DNA of 5,429 nucleotides, taken from the NCBI GenBank assembly GCA_013815485.1, contig JACDGB010000151.1, positions 1 to 5,429 of the forward strand. The letters are read 5' to 3'. The first letter of the stretch is position 1; each line of letters opens with the position of its first letter. Positions 1-4,872 of this stretch are shown one piece after another. Source of the DNA: Rubrobacter sp. GTDB lineage: Bacteria > Actinomycetota > Rubrobacteria > Rubrobacterales > Rubrobacteraceae. Below the pieces are notes generated by a model. That model saw only the letters and a list, made by a program, of their open reading frames with translations, was not told the DNA's origin and did no database searches. Made by a program: the position numbers and the translations under genes.

Positions 1-1
1 C

Positions 2-388
2 GACGCAATACCCGTCTCTTCGAGCGAGGAGTTGTTGGATTTGGTCGAGGAAGATACGGACCTGGTGGCCGTGGAGGAGGCGCAGTTCTTCGACGCGGGG
101 ATCGTGGATGTCTGCGAGCGTCTCGCCGGTGCCGGGTACGAGGTGATCACCGCCGGACTGGACATGGATTTCCGGGGCGAGCCGTTCGGGCCGGTGCCAA
201 CATTGCTCTCAGTGGCCGACGAGGTCGTTAAGTTGCGGGCCATCTGCGCGGTGTGCGGGCGGGAGGCGTCTCGCTCGCAGCGGCTCATAGACGGTGAACC
301 CGCGCCAGCCTCCGCGCCGACGATCCTGGTCGGTGCCCAGGAGACTTACGAGGCTCGGTGCCGTCACCATCACGAGGTTCCGCGATGA
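2..388 (+). CDS. tdk: Thymidine kinase, C-terminal part (5' end outside window)
   Basis: Type II thymidine kinase, which phosphorylates thymidine to dTMP with ATP in the cytoplasmic salvage pathway. About 128 residues are visible, open from the window edge. The family is usually about 190-210 residues, so some 60-80 N-terminal residues including the P-loop lie outside. Visible family marks, in order: VEEAQFF (71-91), the Walker-B-like segment with the Glu general base, where most homologues have [18 protein letters not shown] (about 158-192); zinc-site Cys pair ICAVCG (codons 245 and 254); QRLIDG; and the thymidine-binding lasso end [15 protein letters not shown], whose Cys (359) and His complete the zinc site. 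The TTG at 32 is internal, not the start, because the homology continues upstream. The stop overlaps the next ATG as ATGA (385-388), suggesting translational coupling. Identification is from recognised family motifs. Confidence 0.95.
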   Translation, partial: DAIPVSSSEELLDLVEEDTDLVAVEEAQFFDAGIVDVCERLAGAGYEVITAGLDMDFRGEPFGPVPTLLSVADEVVKLRAICAVCGREASRSQRLIDGEPAPASAPTILVGAQETYEARCRHHHEVPR

Positions 389-651
389 ACCCCGGAGAAC
401 GGATACCGGAGAAGTGGACGGGGCGGCTGGTCGCTGTGACGCTCGCCATCCGCAACCCCGATGAGTTCGTGGCTCGGCTGGACGAGACGAACGAACTGGG
501 GTTAGCTCTGACGCTCTCTCCTTCGGGGCAAGGGGTCGCTACCTTCTATCCGTGGACCGCCGTGCGAAGGTTGCGGTTGATCGAAGACGGTGAAGAACCC
601 CGTCCCGGTCCCGTGCGCAGAGTGTCCGGAGACCCAGGATGGTTTTCCTGA
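385..651 (+). CDS. Small beta-rich protein with FYPW motif, unknown function
   Basis: I do not recognise a named family. The 88-residue product has alternating hydrophobic residues ([10 protein letters not shown] at 13-22, LGLALTLS at 38-45), a segment [15 protein letters not shown] at 51-65, and an acidic/proline-rich tail. This resembles small SH3-like or LSm-like beta-barrels, but that fold is inference only. I chose ATG 385 over the upstream GTG 358. The ATG has GAGG at 374-377 with a 7-nt spacer and overlaps the tdk stop as ATGA, whereas the GTG would overlap conserved tdk sequence. The C-terminal motif (P-S-G, then aromatic-x-P-W-[ST]-x-[IV]-x-R) recurs in the small gene at 4328-4546, so the two are probably related. 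No signal peptide or membrane segment is seen, so it is likely cytoplasmic. Confidence 0.8.
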   Translation: MNPGERIPEKWTGRLVAVTLAIRNPDEFVARLDETNELGLALTLSPSGQGVATFYPWTAVRRLRLIEDGEEPRPGPVRRVSGDPGWFS

Positions 652-674
652 TCTGAGACGGGAGGCTGGAGCGG

Positions 675-1106
675 ATGCCGCGTAGTTGGATCGTAGCCCT
701 CATGGTAATCTGCGTGGCCCTCAACGGGGCTGGATTTTTGTGGCAACTCTTCGAGCCCGTGCCGTTCTACGATGAGATCGCGCACTTCCTCACGCCGTTC
801 ACGCTGGTAGCCGTAGCGGCGGAGATCATCTACCGGGGCGGCGGGGACGACGAGTTCTTCGACACGCCACGTCACGCGGTAGTCACGGGCGCCGTCATTG
901 GCCTCGCTGGCGCCGGAGGTTGGGAACTCGTCGAGGTCGTGCTCGACATCATGGGCGTCCCCATCTCCCACGCCATCCTCGATACCATCTTCGACGTGCT
1001 CCTGGGCATCCTGGGCGGGGCCGCCGGCGCATGGGCCGCCGACCGCTACCTTGACCGCATCTTCGGTCGCTCGCGCATGGATTCCAACCGGCCTCGGGTC
1101 CGCTGA
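675..1106 (+). CDS. Four-helix membrane protein, DUF2238/YjdF-like
   Basis: A 143-residue integral membrane protein. Predicted helices lie at about residues 5-25, 36-53, 67-92 and 103-123, with an acidic loop GGGDDE at 55-60 and a basic, Arg-rich C-terminus. The charged positions inside or next to helices match the pattern of the DUF2238/YjdF family as I know it: FYDEIAHF (31-38, compare D-K-x-x-H-F), WELVE (83-87) and D-x-x-x-D followed by a Gly/Ala-rich helix (103-120). No biochemical function is established for the family. Start ATG 675 is supported by GGAGG at 661-665 with a 9-nt spacer. The gene begins 23 nt after the previous stop, so it is probably cotranscribed with tdk. Family placement is moderate; that it is a membrane protein is nearly certain. 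Confidence 0.85.
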   Translation: MPRSWIVALMVICVALNGAGFLWQLFEPVPFYDEIAHFLTPFTLVAVAAEIIYRGGGDDEFFDTPRHAVVTGAVIGLAGAGGWELVEVVLDIMGVPISHAILDTIFDVLLGILGGAAGAWAADRYLDRIFGRSRMDSNRPRVR

Positions 1107-1127
1107 TTCGGCACGCCAAAACAGTTT

Positions 1128-1150
1128 GCAGGGAGCTTGATCTCTCCTGC
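1128..1150 (+). terminator. Weak hairpin downstream of the membrane-protein gene
   Basis: GCAGGGAG, loop CTTGAT, then CTCTCCTGC. The stem has eight base pairs with one bulged T, 21 nt after the stop at 1106. Only three T follow on the + strand, so as an intrinsic terminator it is weak. It may simply be an RNA 3' end structure. Confidence 0.35.
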
Positions 1151-1180
1151 TTTCGGAACTCCCGCTCTTTTCGACTCATG

Positions 1181-1210
1181 AAAAAACGGACGCAGCGAAC
1201 TCTTCGCCCG
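1181..1210 (-). terminator. Intrinsic terminator of ispH
   Basis: Read on the - strand, 1210-1187 begins CGGGCGAAGAGTTCGC and ends CGTCCG, followed by six T (the A run 1181-1186). It contains a perfect inner stem GCGAA-GAG-TTCGC. A competing outer pairing is CGGGCG with CGTCCG, with one G-U. It lies 44 nt beyond the ispH stop, where a terminator is expected. Confidence 0.65.
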
Positions 1211-1253
1211 TATTCGGTATCAGCCGCCTGAAATCAGCGAGAACGAGAGGCCG

Positions 1254-2492
1254 CTATTGCGGGGCCGGCTTCAGCGCAACATCCGGCGAAAGCCCTCGTG
1301 CTTCGAGGATGCGTCCGACGGCGAGCCCGATCTGGGAGTTCGGCGTCGAGGCGCCGGCGGTGAGCCCGATGCGGATGGGACCGTCAGGTAGCCAGCCGCC
1401 TTCTTCGATTTCTTCGCTGGCGTCGAGTGGGGTGCCGGCTGGCTTGTGGCGGATGACATCGCCCTCGATGCAGTCGCCGCTTGCGATGTGGTAGCTCCGC
1501 CCGACCCGCTCTTTGGCGATGATCGCCAGGTTGTTGGTGTTCGAGGAGTTGTAGCCGCCGACCACGACCATTACGTCCAGCGGGTGATCCAGTAGTTCGA
1601 AGAGCGCGTCCTGGCGATCCTGCGTCGCCGAGCAAATAGTATCGAACAACTCGAAGTGCTCGTCGAGATTGTCTTCTCCATACCGCTCGGCCATCGCCTT
1701 CTTCAGTTCCCCGCCGACGGCTATCGTCTCGCTCATGAGCATCGTGGTCTGGTTGGCGACGCCAACGCTCACGAGGTTCTCATCCGGGTCGAAATCGGGG
1801 CTCATGCCGTGGGCGAGCTTCTCTTTTAACTCGTCCGCGTCCATCCGACCGAGGATGAAGTCGGTGACGTAGCCGGTCTCCACGAGGTTGCGGACGACGA
1901 TGTACTTGCCGTTGCCGTCGTCCTTGAGCGTCTGGGAGGCCGTGGCCTTTGTTTCCTCGTGGTAATACTTGCCGTGGATGATGCTCGTGAAGCCTTTCTT
2001 GGCGTAGCGGGTGACGCGCTTCCACACGGAGAGCACGGAGCCGCAGGTGGTGTCCACGACTATGCACTCGCGCTCCTTGAGCTTCTTCACCCACTGCACG
2101 GGCGCGCCGAATGCGGGGAGGATTATTACGTCCTCTGGCCCGAGTTGCTCGAATTGCTCATCCGGGCGTCCATCGAAGCCTTCGGAGAGGAACTCGATGC
2201 CCATTTCACGCAGTCGGTCGTTCATGGAGGAGTTGTGGATCATATCCCCCGTTATGAAGATGCGCCGATCCGGAAACTTCTCCCGAGTCTGGAAGGCGTA
2301 GTCCACAGCCCGGTCCACCCCGTAACAAAACCCGAACTCATCGGCCAGACGGATGGAGAGCCCATCGGCCTCGAAGACGTTGCCGTTCTCGCGGATTCTC
2401 TCGACCACCTCCGAGCGGTAGTCCCGATCCAGAAGATGCTGGACCTCGCCCCGCAACTTGAAGCCCTTGCGATAATACTTTTCCTGCTGCAC
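1254..2492 (-). CDS. ispH: 4-hydroxy-3-methylbut-2-enyl diphosphate reductase (IspH/LytB), long form
   Basis: Catalyses the last MEP-pathway step, reductive dehydration of HMBPP to IPP and DMAPP on a [4Fe-4S] cluster in the cytoplasm. At 412 residues it is longer than the roughly 310-320 of E. coli IspH, with an N-terminal extension of about 45 residues and inserts typical of the plant/cyanobacterial class. The three cluster cysteines are C56 (FGFCYGVDRA), C150 (VDTTCGS) and C287 (DTICSATQDRQ). Substrate-site residues are H86 (DMIHN), H178 and E180 (GKYYHEET), YNSSNTNN at 314-321 and ASTPNS at 381-386. The His equivalent to E. coli H74 is Phe (LPAFGAP, F128), as in plant-type enzymes. The start is GTG (2492-2490), with GGAAGAGG at 2505-2498 and a 5-nt spacer. 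It diverges from the response-regulator gene and is followed by an intrinsic terminator. It appears intact. Confidence 0.97.
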   Translation of the reverse strand: MQQEKYYRKGFKLRGEVQHLLDRDYRSEVVERIRENGNVFEADGLSIRLADEFGFCYGVDRAVDYAFQTREKFPDRRIFITGDMIHNSSMNDRLREMGIEFLSEGFDGRPDEQFEQLGPEDVIILPAFGAPVQWVKKLKERECIVVDTTCGSVLSVWKRVTRYAKKGFTSIIHGKYYHEETKATASQTLKDDGNGKYIVVRNLVETGYVTDFILGRMDADELKEKLAHGMSPDFDPDENLVSVGVANQTTMLMSETIAVGGELKKAMAERYGEDNLDEHFELFDTICSATQDRQDALFELLDHPLDVMVVVGGYNSSNTNNLAIIAKERVGRSYHIASGDCIEGDVIRHKPAGTPLDASEEIEEGGWLPDGPIRIGLTAGASTPNSQIGLAVGRILEARGLSPDVALKPAPQ

Positions 2493-2546
2493 GCCAACCT
2501 CTTCCGGCCATCGAACTCTGTCCCTCTCTAAAGGCTTACGAGATGT

Positions 2547-2552
2547 ATTTTA
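2547..2552 (-). promoter_or_regulatory. Candidate -10 box for ispH
   Basis: On the - strand this reads TAAAAT, within TAAAATAC. It would start the transcript near 2540, giving a leader of about 48 nt that includes the ispH Shine-Dalgarno. No good -35 is visible; the region 16-17 bp upstream falls in the loop of the inverted repeat at 2557-2586. Confidence 0.35.
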
Positions 2553-2556
2553 TCAG

Positions 2557-2586
2557 CCGGGGGATGAAGACTTCACCATCCCCCGG
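2557..2586. promoter_or_regulatory. Perfect 10+10 bp inverted repeat between divergent genes, candidate operator
   Basis: Arms CCGGGGGATG (2557-2566) and CATCCCCCGG (2577-2586) are separated by 10 nt, which themselves are nearly palindromic (GAAG-A-CTTC). No gene ends here and no T run follows in either direction, so it is not a terminator. It overlaps the -35/spacer region of the ispH candidate promoter and abuts the -35 region of the response-regulator promoter. That fits a shared operator, which is inference. Confidence 0.55.
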
Positions 2587-2613
2587 ATACGGTGCAAACG
2601 ATGCGTCAGGGTG

Positions 2614-2619
2614 TAAAAT
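2614..2619 (+). promoter_or_regulatory. Candidate -10 box for a leaderless response-regulator mRNA
   Basis: TAAAAT fits TANNNT and ends 8 nt before the GTG at 2628. A transcript from it would begin at or next to that codon. This explains the absence of a Shine-Dalgarno there. No strong -35 is seen near 2591-2596. Confidence 0.4.
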
Positions 2620-2627
2620 ACCTTGCC

Positions 2628-3017
2628 GTGGCTAAACAAACCATCATGCTAGTCGAGGACGATACCGAGATCCTCAACGCCGCCGCCGCCGCGCTGACCG
2701 ACGCCGGTTTCCGCGTGATCAAGGCCACGGACGGCCAACGGGCGCTCCAGGAGGCCATCAGCCGCAAGCTGGACCTCATAATCATGGACGTTTCGATGCC
2801 CCAGGTCGGCGGCGTGGAAGCCTGTCACTGCCTGAAGGCCATGCCGAAGACGCAGAAAGTCCCCGTCGTCCTCACCGCCGCCAAGAAGGACCCCGGCGCC
2901 CGCGCCCTCGGGGAGCGGATGCACGGCTCCGTGAAGGTTTTGCGCAAGCCCTTCACCGACGAGGAACTGGTCTCGGTGGCGAAGAGCCTCGTAAAACACA
3001 AATCTCTCCTCAGCTAG
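2628..3017 (+). CDS. Stand-alone response regulator receiver domain protein
   Basis: A 129-residue CheY-like single receiver domain with no output domain. Phosphoacceptor chemistry is complete: acidic pocket E10-D11-D12 (MLVEDD), phospho-acceptor D54 (IIMDVSMP), switch Thr T83 (VVLTAA) and conserved K107 (RKPF). It should therefore be phosphorylated by a histidine kinase, but no kinase is in the window and the partner is unknown. The GTG at 2628 gives MAKQTIMLVEDD, the usual length before beta-1. An in-frame GTG at 2592 and ATG at 2601 would add 12 or 9 residues that do not fit the domain. GTG 2628 lacks a Shine-Dalgarno but sits just after a TANNNT box, so leaderless translation is likely. 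The unknown gene at 3027 follows 9 nt after the stop and is probably cotranscribed. Lone receivers act by protein contact; the target cannot be read from sequence. Confidence 0.92.
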   Translation: MAKQTIMLVEDDTEILNAAAAALTDAGFRVIKATDGQRALQEAISRKLDLIIMDVSMPQVGGVEACHCLKAMPKTQKVPVVLTAAKKDPGARALGERMHGSVKVLRKPFTDEELVSVAKSLVKHKSLLS

Positions 3018-3026
3018 CACGTCCTC

Positions 3027-3683
3027 GTGGATGGACAGGAACTGCGACTGGACGAAATGCCACTCCCACCCCTCTTCAAATTGACGGACGGATCCGGGCA
3101 AGAAGTTCTCCAAGACACCGTGGTTGGCGGCGAGCCAGCGAAGGTGGGCGCGCTCTTCTCCACGCGGGCTCTGGCCGAAGAGTTCTCCGGCAACGCCCGA
3201 GACCTCGGGATGTCCGCCCTCTCCGGCCTCGAACCGGAAGAATTGTCCGGCTGGGACGCCATCGAAGTCTACGCTGCCTCGGGTCACGGCTACGTGCTCG
3301 TCGTTTCGGAGAGGGGCACGGGGCTCTTCCACGCCTCCGACATAGCCGCCCACGCCGCAGAAGGGACCGGAGAGATACCTTTTCCACTGTACATCCTCTC
3401 CGACGAGCGTGGAGAGTCGCCTTTGATCTCCGTTCAGACCGGGGACGAAGTGGCTGGCGAAGAGACGCTTGTCGCCGCCCTCTTCACTTCGACCGGGAAG
3501 GCGCGGGCTTTCAGGGATCGGGCCTCGTATCTCGGCCTCCCTGACCTCCTCGGCACGATAGACGACAGGGACGGACTCCGGCGGCACGCCCTCGTCGCGG
3601 GGCAGGCAGGCGCCGTCTACGCCGTCGTTGACCCCGAGTCCGGGCTCAGTGAGGCGATCCCAATACAGGAATTGACCCTCTGA
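3027..3683 (+). CDS. Internally duplicated protein, weakly SseB-like, unknown function
   Basis: The 218-residue product has no signal peptide or membrane segment. It consists of two copies of one domain, roughly residues 12-108 and 118-216. Matching landmarks are LPPLFKLTDGSG and FPLYILSDERGE; VGALFSTRALAEEF and VAALFTSTGKARAF; DLGMSALSGL and YLGLPDLLGT; HGYVLVVS and GAVYAVVD. The pattern P-L-[FY] followed by [VA]-A-[LV]-F-[ST]-x-x-x-A-x-x-F recalls SseB N-terminal domains, but that assignment is tentative. The start is uncertain. GTG 3027 is 9 nt after the regulator stop and could be translationally coupled; ATG 3057 sits right at the domain start; neither has a good Shine-Dalgarno. It overlaps the HAD gene by CTGA. 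It may serve as an adaptor or ligand-binding protein for the adjacent receiver, which is speculation. Confidence 0.8.
   Translation: MDGQELRLDEMPLPPLFKLTDGSGQEVLQDTVVGGEPAKVGALFSTRALAEEFSGNARDLGMSALSGLEPEELSGWDAIEVYAASGHGYVLVVSERGTGLFHASDIAAHAAEGTGEIPFPLYILSDERGESPLISVQTGDEVAGEETLVAALFTSTGKARAFRDRASYLGLPDLLGTIDDRDGLRRHALVAGQAGAVYAVVDPESGLSEAIPIQELTL
3667..3670 (+). promoter_or_regulatory. Shine-Dalgarno that supports a CTG start
   Basis: AGGA lies 9 nt before CTG 3680 inside the end of the previous gene. No ATG, GTG or TTG in the HAD frame occurs between the in-frame stop at 3650 and GTG 3758, so this site supports initiation at CTG. Confidence 0.5.
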
Positions 3684-4255
3684 AACGCATTCTCGCTCTG
3701 GACGTTGACTCGACAGTCTGGGATACGGGTGCTCGTGTCAGAGAGGTCGTCCTCGAAGTGACCGGCGAGGTGATGGATCCGGGATCCATCACCACCTGGA
3801 CGCACGTCCTCGATGCCTATGGGGAACGAACTACCACGGAGATCTTCGACCGCGTGCTTTCTCCCGAACTCGTCCACGAACGCGAGCCGTATCCTCATGC
3901 GCCGGAAGTGATTCGCCTTCTGCAAGATGAACACGCCATCACGGTCCACTTCGTCACCCATTTCTGGAACCCCGAGGCCATGACGCCTCATCTGAAACCC
4001 TGGCTGAAGGAACACTTCGGCCCGGACGTGGGACTCACCATCACGACCGGGGACAAGCTCGCCATCCTCCGAGACCTCGACGCCTTCGGCATCATAGACG
4101 ACCGTCCCGATACACTGGAGCGCGTCGCGGAGGCGGGACTGTGGGCCGTGACGAAGATACAACCGTGGAACCGCAAGGTCGTCACCGAAAACCCGAAAGT
4201 CCACGGCTTCTCCGATTGGCGAGAGGTCCCCGCACTCTTGCCTCCCGCCCGGTAG
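3680..4255 (+). CDS. HAD-superfamily phosphatase, 5'(3')-deoxyribonucleotidase-like, CTG start
   Basis: 191 residues if begun at CTG 3680. The HAD motifs are complete: motif I LALDVDSTVWD with nucleophile D8 and acid/base D10; motif II T93 in HFVTHFW; motif III K126 in TGDKLAIL; motif IV D140-D141 in GIIDDRP. Motif order, spacing and length resemble the NT5C-type nucleotidases, which remove phosphate from nucleoside monophosphates such as dUMP and dTMP. Substrate is inference. The first conventional start (GTG 3758) would delete motif I and leave an inactive protein. The frame is open back to a TGA at 3650, and CTG 3680 has AGGA at 3667-3670 and overlaps the preceding TGA as CTGA. An ATT at 3671 is a less likely alternative. 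A dTMP phosphatase would oppose thymidine kinase, encoded 3.3 kb upstream. A 25-nt palindrome lies at 3769-3793. Confidence 0.85.
   Translation: MKRILALDVDSTVWDTGARVREVVLEVTGEVMDPGSITTWTHVLDAYGERTTTEIFDRVLSPELVHEREPYPHAPEVIRLLQDEHAITVHFVTHFWNPEAMTPHLKPWLKEHFGPDVGLTITTGDKLAILRDLDAFGIIDDRPDTLERVAEAGLWAVTKIQPWNRKVVTENPKVHGFSDWREVPALLPPAR
3769..3793. repeat. Perfect 12+12 bp inverted repeat inside the HAD gene
   Basis: GGTGATGGATCC, one central G, then GGATCCATCACC. The arms are exact and the single-base spacer allows cruciform or dyad binding. It encodes the segment VMDPGSIT around residues 31-38, so the symmetry may be accidental to coding, but a 12-bp perfect dyad is unlikely by chance at any given site. 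Confidence 0.8.
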
Positions 4256-4267
4256 CGGCGGACGGTG

Positions 4268-4296
4268 TTGTAAGCTGGTCTCGTTGACCGCAATAT
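4268..4296 (+). promoter_or_regulatory. Weak candidate promoter for the small gene at 4328
   Basis: TTGTAA (4268-4273) and CAATAT (4291-4296) are spaced by 17 bp. The -35 matches 4 of 6 consensus bases and the -10 matches 3 of 6. The gap after the HAD gene is 72 bp, long enough for a promoter. This is weak evidence. Confidence 0.25.
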
Positions 4297-4327
4297 GGGA
4301 GGAGTCGCTTTGGAGGGTGAGAATGTG

Positions 4328-4546
4328 ATGAATAGACTGCGGGAAGGGGCACCGGAGATCTCCGGTTTCCTGTACCGGGGGCGGTACGTGCGGGTTTCGG
4401 CGCGCACGGGCCAGGACCTGGCGGGCTACGTCTGCGACCGGGACGGCAACGGCATCCTGCTGGACGTGCGTGACCCAAGCGGAGATCCTCACGGCTACGA
4501 TTTCCTGCCCTGGTCCAGCATAGAGCGGGTGAGCGCGAAGGGATAG
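4328..4546 (+). CDS. Small beta-rich protein with FLPW motif, related to the gene at 385
   Basis: A 72-residue protein without a recognised family. Alternating hydrophobic strands (GRYVRVSAR at 18-26, LAGYVCD at 31-37, NGILLDVRD at 41-49) lead to GYDFLPWSSIERVSA at 57-70. This shares the P-S-G spacer and the [FY]-x-P-W-[ST]-x-[IV]-x-R end with the 88-residue protein downstream of tdk. An SH3-like or LSm-like barrel is plausible but not shown. GGAGGG at 4312-4317 serves either GTG 4325 (7-nt spacer) or ATG 4328 (10-nt spacer). The earlier ATG 4295 has no Shine-Dalgarno and would place this site inside the gene. The stop TAG (4544-4546) is followed in the same frame, two codons later, by the TTG of the acetyltransferase remnant, so the two were probably cotranscribed. 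Confidence 0.78.
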   Translation: MNRLREGAPEISGFLYRGRYVRVSARTGQDLAGYVCDRDGNGILLDVRDPSGDPHGYDFLPWSSIERVSAKG

Positions 4547-4552
4547 AAAAAG

Positions 4553-4870
4553 TTGGAGCGCGAGAGGTCCGAGAGATTTTTCGTTGACCTGCCGGAGACA
4601 GAGACCGAAAGGCTGCTACTTCGCAAAGTGACCCTCGACGACGCGGAGGACTTGCTCGCCTACGTCTCCGACCCCGAGGTCGCCCGCCACACCACATGGG
4701 AACCCTACGACTCCATCGAAGAGGTCAGAGATTTCCTCGGTTCCGTGATCTCGAATTACGAATGTGGCGAACCCGCGAACTGGGGCGTGACGCTCCGGGA
4801 GAGCGACCGTCTGATCGGGATGTGCGGGTTCGTGGATTCCCGAGTATGCGCGCCTCACAACTGTGATTGC
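4553..4870 (+). pseudogene. GNAT acetyltransferase (RimJ/RimL type), 3'-truncated remnant
   Basis: The N-terminal half of an N-acetyltransferase of the RimJ type. Residues 17-94 match the family pattern: TERLLLRKVTLDDAEDL (17-33), SDPEVARHTTWEPYDS (39-54) and a RLIGMCGFV strand (86-94). The acetyl-CoA site that should follow (conserved R/Q-x-x-G-x-G/A and the long helix after it) is absent. From about 4860 the frame runs into the antisense of the membrane-protein gene, staying open to a stop at 5095 by chance. In the neighbouring frame, 4833-4853 reads WIPEYAR, like the usual sequence after strand 3, so a frameshift near 4832 may have come first; that frame stops at 4884. The start is TTG 4553, with AAGGG at 4538-4542 and a 10-nt spacer. 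Without motif A it should be inactive. A chimeric assembly here is the main alternative. Confidence 0.75.
4855..4866. repeat. Small inverted repeat at the GNAT break
   Basis: TCACA-AC-TGTGA, 5-bp arms around two bases. It lies exactly where acetyltransferase similarity ends and 7 bp before the stop of the opposing gene. It might be a recombination or target site, or a weak convergent hairpin; a dyad this short also arises by chance. Confidence 0.35.
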
Positions 4871-4872
4871 TT

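Noticed and set aside
358..384. Upstream GTG start for the small gene after tdk
   Set aside because: It lies in conserved thymidine kinase sequence, and ATG 385 has a good Shine-Dalgarno and stop/start overlap.
1959..2531. + strand open frame (190 codons) inside ispH
   Set aside because: It is a shadow of ispH, whose three cluster cysteines and full length leave no doubt about the coding strand.
2557..2586. Intergenic hairpin as a terminator
   Set aside because: Flanking genes diverge from it and no T run follows on either strand.
2649..3587. Long - strand open frame (312 codons) opposite the response regulator and the duplicated gene
   Set aside because: It is antisense to two genes with clear protein signatures; its translation shows no domain and the opening follows from high GC codon use.
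3617..4492. Long - strand open frame (291 codons) opposite the HAD gene
   Set aside because: It is antisense to a gene with all four HAD motifs and crosses two + strand genes; no recognisable protein.
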